This document shows positions 1 through 4,926 of a DNA stretch of 5,959 bases, piece by piece. Under the pieces are notes generated by a model, which had not been told where the DNA came from, ran no database searches, and worked only from the letters and a program-made list of their open reading frames with translations. Origin of the DNA: Roseiflexaceae bacterium (GTDB lineage Bacteria > Chloroflexota > Chloroflexia > Chloroflexales > Roseiflexaceae); assembly GCA_014381165.1 (NCBI GenBank), contig JACMIM010000435.1, positions 1 to 5,959 on the forward strand, written 5' to 3'. How positions within the stretch are numbered: position 1 is the first letter of the stretch; each line of letters begins with the position of its first letter. The translations under genes were made by a program, and so were the position numbers.

Positions 1-82
1 GCACGAAGATCGAGGCGCCGATGATGATACCGACGACCATCGCCGTAGCGCGGGTCAGGCCGATCGAGCGACGGAGTTCCAT
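1..82 (-). CDS. APC-superfamily amino acid permease, N-terminal fragment (runs off left edge)
   Basis: Only the first 27 codons are present, starting from an ATG at 82-80; the rest lies outside the window. The fragment has a short basic cytoplasmic head (MELRRSIGLTRAT) followed by a hydrophobic first helix, MVVGIIIGASIFV. The GLTRATA...VVGxxIGAxIFV pattern is typical of the first membrane segment of APC/LAT-type amino acid transporters, in which the glycine-rich break in helix 1 helps bind the substrate carboxylate and amino groups. The family normally has about 12 membrane helices and about 450-500 residues. It lies downstream of the UbiB gene on the same strand, across a 104-nt gap filled with repeats. 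No Shine-Dalgarno sequence is visible: the bases just before ATG are CCCAGTCCCTAA, part of the repeat array. The family call rests on a short fragment, so the substrate cannot be named. Confidence 0.75.
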   Translation of the reverse strand, partial: MELRRSIGLTRATAMVVGIIIGASIFV

Positions 83-84
83 TT

Positions 85-119
85 AGGGACTGGGGACTAG
101 GGACTGGGGACTGGGGAAG
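85..119 (+). repeat. G-rich heptad array (five 7-bp units)
   Basis: Five consecutive heptads read AGGGACT, GGGGACT, AGGGACT, GGGGACT, GGGGAAG, so the higher-order period is 14 bp. G-runs lie at 86-88, 92-95, 100-102, 106-109 and 113-116, separated by 3-4 nt (ACT or ACTA). This satisfies the usual G-quadruplex pattern on the plus strand. The array directly abuts the start codon of the permease (minus strand), so the permease mRNA leader would carry the C-rich complement. Confidence 0.85.
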
Positions 120-141
120 CGTGGTCTGAGTTATAGTACGG

Positions 142-194
142 CCCCCAACCCCTAGCCCCCAACCCCTAGCCCCCAACCCCCAGCCTCTAGCCCC
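142..194 (-). repeat. C-rich 14-bp tandem array, inverted relative to the array at 85-119
   Basis: On the plus strand the unit CCCCCAACCCCTAG occurs at 142-155 and 156-169, followed by CCCCCAACCCCCAG at 170-183 and a decayed copy up to about 194. Read on the minus strand the unit is CTAGGGG+TTGGGGG. That is the same two-heptad family as the plus-strand array (CTAGGGA+CTGGGGA), placed in the opposite direction. The minus strand, which is the mRNA sense for the flanking genes, therefore has six closely spaced G-runs with 2-3 nt loops, a strong G-quadruplex candidate. The array overlaps the last codons and the stop of the UbiB gene. Confidence 0.85.
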
Positions 195-1926
195 TCGGCC
201 ACACCACCCACACCACCACCGCCGCCGCTGCGCCCCAGGCCCAGAACGCCTCGCCAGCAAAGGCGTTGATTCGCAGCACCACGCCACCAATGAACAGGCT
301 GCTGGCTACGATTCCACCAGCCAACCGCGAGGTCGCCCGCTCCATCCGGCGCATGCCGCGCTCGACTTTGCTCAAATCGACGCGCATCTGGAGGTCGCCA
401 CGGTTGGCGGCTTTGTAGTAGCTGTCCATCTGGCCTGGCAGCGTCGTCACAATCTGGGCCAGATCAGTCAGGCCGCGCTGCACCCGCTCGCCTATGTTGA
501 TCTCGCGCTGCTGGCGGGCGATCAGCTCGTTCGCAAACGGTCGCGAGAGTTCGAACAGGTTGATATCTGGGTACAGGCCAGTCGTGATGCCGCTGACCAA
601 GCTGACCGCCCGGCCCAGGTAGATCAGGTCCTGCGGAATCTGGAATGGCAGGTCGCGCACCAGATGCTCGATCTCGTCGAACATGACTTGCACATCCATG
701 TTCGTGAGATCGCGCACGGTGCGGTTGTAGGTGTAGCGCAGCACCGTCTGGAAGGCCCGCAGAATCTCGCTGCGGTCGGCCCCTGGCAGAATCATGTTGG
801 CGGCGTCAAGCGCATCGACGATCTTCTGCGCATCGTTGCCAGCCAGGCCGATAATACCCTCGCGCAGAATCGTCATCAGGCGCGGCTCGATCCGGCCGAC
901 CATGCCCATGTCGATAAAGATCAGCGTGTAGGGCGCCCCGGCCCGAGCGCCATTTGTGGCCTCGGGCGGCGGTTCCTCGACGCGCACGAACAGGTTGCCT
1001 GGATGCGGATCGGCGTGGAACAGGCCGTCGAGAAAGAACTGCTGCTGGTAGGCCTTGTTGAAATGCGCCGCTAGCTCGGCTCGATCGACCCCAGCGGCAT
1101 CCAGTGCGGCATAATCGTTAATCTTAATGCCGCTGATCCGCTCCATCACCAACAAGGTTTTGGTAGAATATTCGCGATACGGCTCGGGGATGTACACGCC
1201 GGGCGTGCTGGCAAAGTTGGCGCGGAACTGCTGGGCGTTCTCGGCCTCCAACTCATAATCCAACTCTTGCCAGAGCACGCGGGCGAACTCGCGGAATAAT
1301 GCTGGCAGGTCGGCACGCCGTTTGATTAGCGGGTAGTTCTTGACGATCTGCACTGCGGCGCTGACCGCGCTCAGGTCGACCTCGATAATCTCGGCGATGC
1401 GCGGGCGCTGGACTTTCACCGCTGCCAGCCGGCCGTCGCGCAGCGTAGCGAAGTACACCTGGCCGATCGAGGCGGCTGCCACCGGCTTTGTATCAAACGC
1501 CGTAAACAACTGGTCGAGTGGCCCGCGCAGCTCCTGCACCAGCGCGGCCTGCACCAGCGGCCAGGCCACCGGTGGGACTTCATCCTGCAGGCCCGCCAAT
1601 TCGTCGGTAATCGCTGTGGGCAAAATATCGGCGCGGCTGGAAAGAAACTGGCCCAGCTTGATCAGCACGCCGCCCTGCCGCACCGCGAGTAACCGAAAGC
1701 GGCGCGCCAACTGCTGCCAGCGCCGCAGGCCGCTGCGCTGAACATACCAACGTGAAAGCCAGAAGCGATTACCGAGAATATCATAGATAAAGATATGAAC
1801 GATAATGCTCAGAAAGAACAGAAAGGTGCGCAGAAAGCGCCAGCGCTTCCAAATGCGCTGCGGTGGAATCGACGCAAGCTGTGTTGGCGGCATTGCCGCA
1901 CTTGTTGTAGTTGTGATAGGTTGCAC
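187..1926 (-). CDS. ubiB: ABC1/UbiB-family atypical protein kinase-like protein (COQ8/ADCK-like)
   Basis: 579 residues from a GTG start. The UbiB hallmarks are visible in order: the family KxGQ motif (K90, G92, Q93, followed by SSRADILP); the alanine-rich loop AAASIGQ (150-156) that replaces the glycine-rich loop of ordinary kinases; AVKVQRP with the ATP-site lysine K171; the ELDYELEAEN helix (221-230); the catalytic-loop equivalent FHADPHPGN (303-311, D306 and N311); and the metal-binding IDMG (338-341, D339), where Met replaces Phe of DFG. A hydrophobic segment lies at about 31-50. Two C-terminal membrane helices lie at about 535-551 and 556-577, as in UbiB and COQ8. The family has ATPase activity and supports isoprenoid quinone biosynthesis or lipid handling at the inner membrane; in a Chloroflexota host the quinone would be menaquinone (inference). 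No Shine-Dalgarno precedes the GTG, but a TATACT box sits 6 nt upstream, suggesting a leaderless mRNA. Met12 is an alternative start, also without a ribosome site. The stop codon lies in a G/C repeat array. Confidence 0.93.
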   Translation of the reverse strand: MQPITTTTSAAMPPTQLASIPPQRIWKRWRFLRTFLFFLSIIVHIFIYDILGNRFWLSRWYVQRSGLRRWQQLARRFRLLAVRQGGVLIKLGQFLSSRADILPTAITDELAGLQDEVPPVAWPLVQAALVQELRGPLDQLFTAFDTKPVAAASIGQVYFATLRDGRLAAVKVQRPRIAEIIEVDLSAVSAAVQIVKNYPLIKRRADLPALFREFARVLWQELDYELEAENAQQFRANFASTPGVYIPEPYREYSTKTLLVMERISGIKINDYAALDAAGVDRAELAAHFNKAYQQQFFLDGLFHADPHPGNLFVRVEEPPPEATNGARAGAPYTLIFIDMGMVGRIEPRLMTILREGIIGLAGNDAQKIVDALDAANMILPGADRSEILRAFQTVLRYTYNRTVRDLTNMDVQVMFDEIEHLVRDLPFQIPQDLIYLGRAVSLVSGITTGLYPDINLFELSRPFANELIARQQREINIGERVQRGLTDLAQIVTTLPGQMDSYYKAANRGDLQMRVDLSKVERGMRRMERATSRLAGGIVASSLFIGGVVLRINAFAGEAFWAWGAAAAVVVWVVWPRG

Positions 1927-1932
1927 AGATAT

Positions 1933-1938
1933 AGTATA
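1933..1938 (-). promoter_or_regulatory. Probable -10 box for a leaderless ubiB transcript
   Basis: On the minus strand TATACT is followed by exactly six bases (ATATCT) and then the GTG start at 1926, so the predicted transcription start coincides with the first base of the start codon. No convincing -35 is seen at 16-18 bp; the nearest TTG-like hexamer, TTGTAG (1951-1956), is only 12 bp away. The lack of any ribosome-binding site before the GTG fits a leaderless message. Confidence 0.45.
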
Positions 1939-1998
1939 ACGCTTTTTATGCTACAACGGGCACTGTGGAATCGGTGGCCTGCTGTTAATTCTGCTATC

Positions 1999-2028
1999 TT
2001 GACAGCACTTCCCATTTACAGGTATGAT
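1999..2028 (+). promoter_or_regulatory. Sigma-70-type promoter of rny
   Basis: A consensus -35 TTGACA (1999-2004) and a -10 TATGAT (2023-2028) are separated by 18 bp. Transcription would begin near 2035, giving an untranslated leader of about 105 nt before the GTG at 2140. It is divergent from the ubiB promoter, with about 60 bp between the two core elements. The leader contains a small perfect hairpin (GCCG-TTTG-CGGC, 2101-2112) but nothing recognisable as a known riboswitch. Confidence 0.75.
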
Positions 2029-2127
2029 ACTTCAGCTAATCTTTTTCTCATCTAGAGTATCGCAGATATAGCCAACCGTAGGGCGGCACGCATCGCGCGG
2101 GCCGTTTGCGGCACCTTAACAACTCAC

Positions 2128-2133
2128 AGGAGG
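2128..2133 (+). promoter_or_regulatory. Ribosome-binding site fixing the rny GTG start
   Basis: A perfect AGGAGG lies six bases before the GTG at 2140. This supports the non-ATG start, and the protein from that codon begins directly with the expected membrane anchor. Confidence 0.85.
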
Positions 2134-2139
2134 CTAAAC

Positions 2140-3678
2140 GTGCTCAATGAGCTCGTCGTATGGGCCATGCTGGGGCTAATCCTCGGAGTGGGGATCAGCG
2201 CAGGCATTGGCGTCTTCATGTACCGCAACAACGTGGCTGGATATAAGCGCGAAGCTGAGGCGCAGTCGCGGTTGCAAATGGATTCTGCTCGCGCGGAGCA
2301 GAAAGATATCATCCTTAACGCCAGGGACGAAGCGCTGCGTCTTCGCAATGAAGCCGAGGGGCAAATCCGCGAAGCCCGCGTCGCGCTTTCTAAACAGGAA
2401 GAGCGCCTCCAGCGCAAAGAGGAAAATCTCGACCGCAAACTGGAGGGGCTTGAACGCCGCGAACGCCAGCTTCAAAGCCGCGAGCGGCAAATAGAACAAC
2501 TGCATCAGGAGGCCGAGCACCTGCACGGGCAGCAGCGCGGCGAGCTTGAGCGTATCTCCGCGCTCAGTCAGGAGGAAGCACGCACTATCATCTTGCAGAA
2601 GGTTGAGTCTGAATCACGCGACGAAGCCGCACGCCGCATTCGCGAGATCGAGCGCGCGGCTACCGAGGAGGCCGAGAAGCGCGCACGCAAGATTATCGGT
2701 CTTGCCATCCAGCGTAACGCTTCGGACTATGTCGCCGAGATTACAGTCTCAACGGTTGCGCTGCCCGGTGAAGAACTCAAAGGCCGCATCATCGGGCGCG
2801 AGGGGCGCAATATTCGCGCATTCGAACAGATCAGCGGCGTGGACATCATTGTCGACGATACACCCGAGGCTGTGACCCTGTCATGTCACGATCCGGTGCG
2901 ACGAGAAGTGGCCCGCATCGCGCTGCTGAAACTGCTCAAGGACGGCCGCATCCATCCTGCTCGGATCGAGGAGGTCATTCTGAAGACCCAGCAGGAGATC
3001 GAGCAGATCATGCGCGAAGAAGGCGAGCGCGTTGCCCACGAGGCGAACGTAATGGGCTTGCACCCCGACCTGATCAAGCTGCTTGGGCGGCTGAAATACC
3101 GCACGAGCTACGGCCAAAACGTGCTCCAGCACTCGCTCGAGTGCTCGCTGATGGCGGCGCATATGGCCGCCGAGCTAGGGGCAAATATTAATGTCGCCAA
3201 GACTGCGGCGTTACTCCACGATATCGGCAAGGCGGTCGACCACGAGGTTCAAGGGCCGCACGCGCTGATAGGCGCAGATATTGCACGCCGGCTGGGGCGC
3301 TCGCCCACGATCGTTCACGCGATCGCCGCGCACCATAACGACGAGGAACCGCAATCGGTCGAGGCATTTTTGGTGCAGGCCGCCGATGCCATTTCAGGCG
3401 GACGGCCAGGGGCGCGCCGTGAAACAATCGACCTGTACATCAAGCGGCTGGAAGCGCTGGAAACGGTGGCAACATCATTCACTGGCGTTCAGCGCGCCTT
3501 CGCAATCCAGGCAGGGCGCGAAGTGCGTATCATGGTTCAGCCGGACTCGATCGATGATCTCGGGAGCATTCATCTCGCGCGCGATGTCGCCAAGAAGATC
3601 GAGGAAAGCCTACAGTACCCTGGGCAGATCAAAGTTACGGTTGTCCGGGAAACGCGGGCGGTTGATTACGCCCGCTAA
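2140..3678 (+). CDS. rny: Ribonuclease Y
   Basis: 512 residues, close to the usual 510-520 for RNase Y, from a GTG with AGGAGG upstream. The domains are in the canonical order. An N-terminal membrane anchor lies at about 5-27. A long charged coiled coil rich in Glu, Arg and Gln spans about 35-190. A KH RNA-binding domain carries GRIIGREGRNIR at 215-226. An HD phosphohydrolase domain contains LQHSLE (H331), the metal-binding HDIGK (H360, D361), AHH (398-399) and the downstream aspartate in QAADAISGGRPGARRE (D416). The C-terminal RNase Y extension covers about 430-512. RNase Y is a membrane-anchored endoribonuclease that starts mRNA decay and processes selected transcripts, scaffolding the degradosome-like network in Firmicutes. 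All key catalytic residues are present, so the enzyme should be active. It has its own promoter (1999-2028). The next gene on the strand is spoVS, a linkage shared with Bacillus, although ymdB, which sits between them there, is absent. Confidence 0.97.
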   Translation: MLNELVVWAMLGLILGVGISAGIGVFMYRNNVAGYKREAEAQSRLQMDSARAEQKDIILNARDEALRLRNEAEGQIREARVALSKQEERLQRKEENLDRKLEGLERRERQLQSRERQIEQLHQEAEHLHGQQRGELERISALSQEEARTIILQKVESESRDEAARRIREIERAATEEAEKRARKIIGLAIQRNASDYVAEITVSTVALPGEELKGRIIGREGRNIRAFEQISGVDIIVDDTPEAVTLSCHDPVRREVARIALLKLLKDGRIHPARIEEVILKTQQEIEQIMREEGERVAHEANVMGLHPDLIKLLGRLKYRTSYGQNVLQHSLECSLMAAHMAAELGANINVAKTAALLHDIGKAVDHEVQGPHALIGADIARRLGRSPTIVHAIAAHHNDEEPQSVEAFLVQAADAISGGRPGARRETIDLYIKRLEALETVATSFTGVQRAFAIQAGREVRIMVQPDSIDDLGSIHLARDVAKKIEESLQYPGQIKVTVVRETRAVDYAR

Positions 3679-3706
3679 ACACTGTTTGAGCTGCCACAAT
3701 GGCCTT

Positions 3707-3742
3707 AAGACGTGACACAACAGGGCTTTGTGTTCGCGTCTT
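3707..3742 (+). terminator. Hairpin after rny (possible terminator or 3' stabiliser)
   Basis: Twenty-eight bases after the rny stop, AAGACG (3707-3712) pairs with CGTCTT (3737-3742), and inside it ACACAA (3715-3720) pairs with TTGTGT (3728-3733) around a 7-nt loop. The 2/3-nt interior loop leaves two 6-bp stems. There is no T-run directly after it, so it is a weak candidate for intrinsic termination and may instead protect the 3' end. Confidence 0.4.
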
Positions 3743-3754
3743 GTGGTGACGGCT

Positions 3755-3890
3755 CCCAAGCGTAAACGCCTGGGCTTCAAGGGGATGCCGCCCTATCCCA
3801 CTCCGGGCAGTAGAGCACATAGGAGCTAAAGCCGCTACGGCGGGTGAAGGGCGTATATCCCAGGGCTGAAGCTCCTGGGCTTTACGCCCT
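3755..3890. repeat. MITE/REPIN-like element with imperfect terminal inverted repeats
   Basis: This sits in the gene-free 3679-4022 gap. The left part contains GCGTAAACGCCTGGGCTTCA (3760-3779). The right part, read on the minus strand, contains GCGTAAAGCCCAGGAGCTTC followed by AGCCCTGGGATATACGCCCT. The two ends are therefore related copies in opposite orientation, about 37-43 nt each. Each folds by itself: CCCAAGCG-TAAA-CGCCTGGG at 3755-3774 (one A/C mismatch), and at 3848-3890 an 8-bp AGGGCGTA/TACGCCCT stem stacked on CCCAGG/CCTGGG. Between them are GGGAT/ATCCC (3782-3799) and CCGC-TACG-GCGG (3832-3843), the latter with a UNCG-type tetraloop if transcribed. No reading frame with family resemblance is present. 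Paired inverted palindromes are typical of non-autonomous mobile repeats such as REPINs; whether other copies exist in the genome cannot be seen here. Confidence 0.6.
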
Positions 3891-3922
3891 AGAACTGTAA
3901 AGGGCGCTAGACGTTGCGTAAT

Positions 3923-3960
3923 CCTGGGGCGCTGTGTGGCAGCGCCCTGGGCGTTTGTTT
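3923..3960 (+). terminator. Terminator-like hairpin upstream of spoVS
   Basis: GGGCGCTG (3927-3934) pairs perfectly with CAGCGCCC (3940-3947) around the loop TGTGG. The stem extends with C3923-G3951, C3924-G3950 and two G-U pairs in RNA to 12 bp. It is followed by CGTTTGTTT (3952-3960), an interrupted T-rich tail. It could end rny read-through, or act as an attenuator in a spoVS leader, since spoVS starts 60-150 nt downstream and no convincing promoter was found between the hairpin and the gene. Confidence 0.5.
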
Positions 3961-4008
3961 AGGAGCGCCAGCGTCGGGACGACGATCGTTATTCCCAGCG
4001 TGGCAGAT

Positions 4009-4025
4009 AAGGAGTCTCGACTATG
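4009..4025 (+). promoter_or_regulatory. Alternative upstream in-frame start of spoVS (AAGGAG + ATG 4023)
   Basis: AAGGAG (4009-4014) lies eight bases before an ATG at 4023 that is in frame with spoVS, with no stop between. Use of it would add 26 residues (beginning MDLDTYEPETFD), acidic and Thr/Pro-rich, to give 139 residues. Nothing in the extension resembles the SpoVS family. Confidence 0.4.
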
Positions 4026-4089
4026 GACCTGGACACCTACGAACCGGAGACTTTTGACACGGCAACAACATCTCGTACAACCCCACCAC

Positions 4090-4095
4090 AGGAGG
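4090..4095 (+). promoter_or_regulatory. Ribosome-binding site for the chosen spoVS start
   Basis: AGGAGG, identical to the rny site, ends five bases before the ATG at 4101. It is the better of the two candidate sites, and the resulting protein is closer to the family length, which is why the shorter start is preferred. Confidence 0.65.
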
Positions 4096-4100
4096 AGCGC

Positions 4101-4442
4101 ATGGCTACAAATACAACTCAGGCTGCTACGATGGCCCGTGCGGTCGGTGCCGCCGCCCCAGAGCCGGTTCAGCGTCACAACTCCGAGGTCCTCAAGGTCT
4201 CGACCCGCTCACGCCCAAGCGCGGTGGCCGGCGCGATTGCCGGCGTCATCCGCGATAGCGGCATGGCCGAGGTTCAATCGATTGGTGCTGGTGCGACCAA
4301 CCAGGCGATCAAGGCGGTAGCGATCGCGCGTAGCTACCTCAACGAAGAAGGCGTCGACATCGTGTGCATTCCCTCGTTCATCGATGTCGCCATCGACGAC
4401 GAGGAGCGCACTGCCATCCGCCTGCTGGTGGAGCGACGCTAG
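4101..4442 (+). CDS. spoVS: Stage V sporulation protein S (SpoVS), Alba-like
   Basis: 113 residues from the ATG at 4101. Residues 29-113 (from EVLKVSTRSRPSAVAGAIAG to the end) cover essentially the whole SpoVS family, which in Bacillus is 86 residues. The signature IGAGATNQAIKAVAIAR is at 61-77, and the tail VDIVCIPSFIDV...ERTAIRLLVERR also matches. The Ala/Thr-rich residues 1-28 are extra. SpoVS is a small cytoplasmic protein. Family analyses relate its fold to Alba-type nucleic-acid-binding proteins, and in Bacillus it affects sporulation and septation; it also occurs in many non-spore-formers, where its role is not established. Chloroflexia are not known to sporulate, so the name reflects family membership only. 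It follows rny on the same strand as in Firmicutes, after a 422-nt repeat-rich gap, so separate transcription or attenuated read-through are both possible. The alternative start at 4023 would give 139 residues. Confidence 0.93.
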   Translation: MATNTTQAATMARAVGAAAPEPVQRHNSEVLKVSTRSRPSAVAGAIAGVIRDSGMAEVQSIGAGATNQAIKAVAIARSYLNEEGVDIVCIPSFIDVAIDDEERTAIRLLVERR

Positions 4443-4455
4443 CCCAGCGCTTTTT
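4437..4455 (+). terminator. Weak intrinsic terminator at the end of spoVS
   Basis: CGCT (4437-4440) and AGCG (4446-4449) form a 4-bp stem overlapping the stop codon, followed by C and TTTTT (4451-4455). The stem is short, so the larger palindrome 50 nt further on may do most of the work. Confidence 0.3.
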
Positions 4456-4497
4456 CTCGGCCTAAAGACTACGACACACGGTCGTGCGCGCGGCGAC

Positions 4498-4549
4498 CAA
4501 AACGGCCAGGTAGGGGCACGATATATCGTGCCCCTACCTGGCCGTTTTG
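4498..4549. terminator. Perfect 52-bp palindrome, probable bidirectional terminator or repeat element
   Basis: Positions 4498-4523 are the exact reverse complement of 4524-4549, 26 bp per arm with no mismatch and no spacer (centre CGATA|TATCG). The arm begins CAAAACGGCC and its partner ends GGCCGTTTTG, so each strand has a stable GC stem ending in a T4 run. It lies between the convergent spoVS and small membrane protein genes, 10 nt past the stop of the latter, which suits termination from both sides. The core GTAGGGGCACG...CGTGCCCCTAC (4510-4537) resembles dispersed palindromic repeats seen in Chloroflexota and cyanobacterial genomes (recalled, not searched). Confidence 0.8.
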
Positions 4550-4559
4550 CGTTGGGGTG

Positions 4560-4829
4560 TTACTGGCGCGGCCCCTGGCGTCCCGCGATAACCACCGCCA
4601 CGGCCATACCAGCCGTGATCGCCCCGCCGATATTCATTGCCTCGGCGATCGGCAGCACGCCAGTGAAGATCGGTGCGCCAAGCGCAACCGCCATCCAAGG
4701 CACCCAGGACGGAATCAACAGCCAGCGCTTCAACGTATCAGAAAGTTTGGAGGTGCCGATCGCACGGATCGTGGCGAACCAGCCAATAATAGCAACCGCA
4801 ACAACAACCAAGACCGCAGGTGAGAACAT
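4560..4829 (-). CDS. Small three-helix membrane protein of unknown function
   Basis: 89 residues from the ATG at 4829-4827. I do not recognise a family. The sequence is strongly hydrophobic, with probable membrane segments at about 4-22 (AVLVVVAVAIIGWFATIRA), 43-62 and 66-83. A short basic loop containing SKLSDTLKRW lies between the first two, and the tail is RQGPRQ. No catalytic or metal-binding motif stands out. The start was chosen because AAAGGAG (4835-4841) lies five bases before this ATG; the ATG immediately upstream (4832) is only two bases away. An in-frame ATG at 4883 lies upstream of the likely promoter (4854-4859), so it is unlikely to be used. The gene has its own promoter, follows murJ on the same strand by 97 nt, and ends 10 nt before the 52-bp palindrome. 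Confidence 0.75.
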   Translation of the reverse strand: MFSPAVLVVVAVAIIGWFATIRAIGTSKLSDTLKRWLLIPSWVPWMAVALGAPIFTGVLPIAEAMNIGGAITAGMAVAVVIAGRQGPRQ

Positions 4830-4834
4830 CATGG

Positions 4835-4841
4835 CTCCTTT
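4835..4841 (-). promoter_or_regulatory. Ribosome-binding site of the small membrane protein
   Basis: AAAGGAG on the minus strand is two bases from the first of two consecutive ATG codons and five bases from the second, favouring the second (4829-4827) as the start. Confidence 0.65.
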
Positions 4842-4853
4842 ACTTACGGGAGC

Positions 4854-4862
4854 ATTGTACCA
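4854..4862 (-). promoter_or_regulatory. Extended -10 promoter of the small membrane protein
   Basis: The minus strand reads TGGTACAAT: a TACAAT -10 (4854-4859) with an upstream TG (extended -10). The surroundings are AT-rich, unlike most of the window, and no good -35 is seen. Transcription would start near 4847, leaving a leader of about 18 nt that contains the ribosome site. Confidence 0.55.
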
Positions 4863-4926
4863 AATTGTTTTGTGAAAAAGCATTCAATTCGATCACATTT
4901 CTATGACGGTCTTCAGTCCTCGCGGA

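Noticed and set aside
126..160. Possible permease promoter (TTGGGG, 18 bp, TACTAT at 133-138 on the minus strand)
   Set aside because: The -35 is a poor match embedded in the repeat array; too weak to list as a feature.
142..194. Possible CRISPR array
   Set aside because: The 14-bp units are contiguous with no unique spacers; this is a simple tandem repeat.
664..1074. Open frame on the plus strand opposite the UbiB gene
   Set aside because: Antisense shadow of a confidently identified gene; no family resemblance and no ribosome site. The same applies to the plus-strand frame at 1340-1741.
1795..2055. Plus-strand open frame across the ubiB start and the divergent promoter region
   Set aside because: It overlaps both promoters and the 5' end of ubiB, has no ribosome site, and its product is low-complexity and unfamiliar.
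3882..4178. Minus-strand open frame across the repeats and the start of spoVS
   Set aside because: It covers hairpins and the antisense of spoVS; no family match or ribosome site.
4384..4875. Plus-strand open frame running from the end of spoVS through the palindrome
   Set aside because: It would translate the 52-bp palindrome and lies antisense to the small membrane gene, which has its own promoter and ribosome site.
4881..4883. ATG at 4883 as the start of the small membrane protein
   Set aside because: It precedes the probable -10 box at 4854-4859 and lacks a ribosome site; the ATG at 4829 has one.
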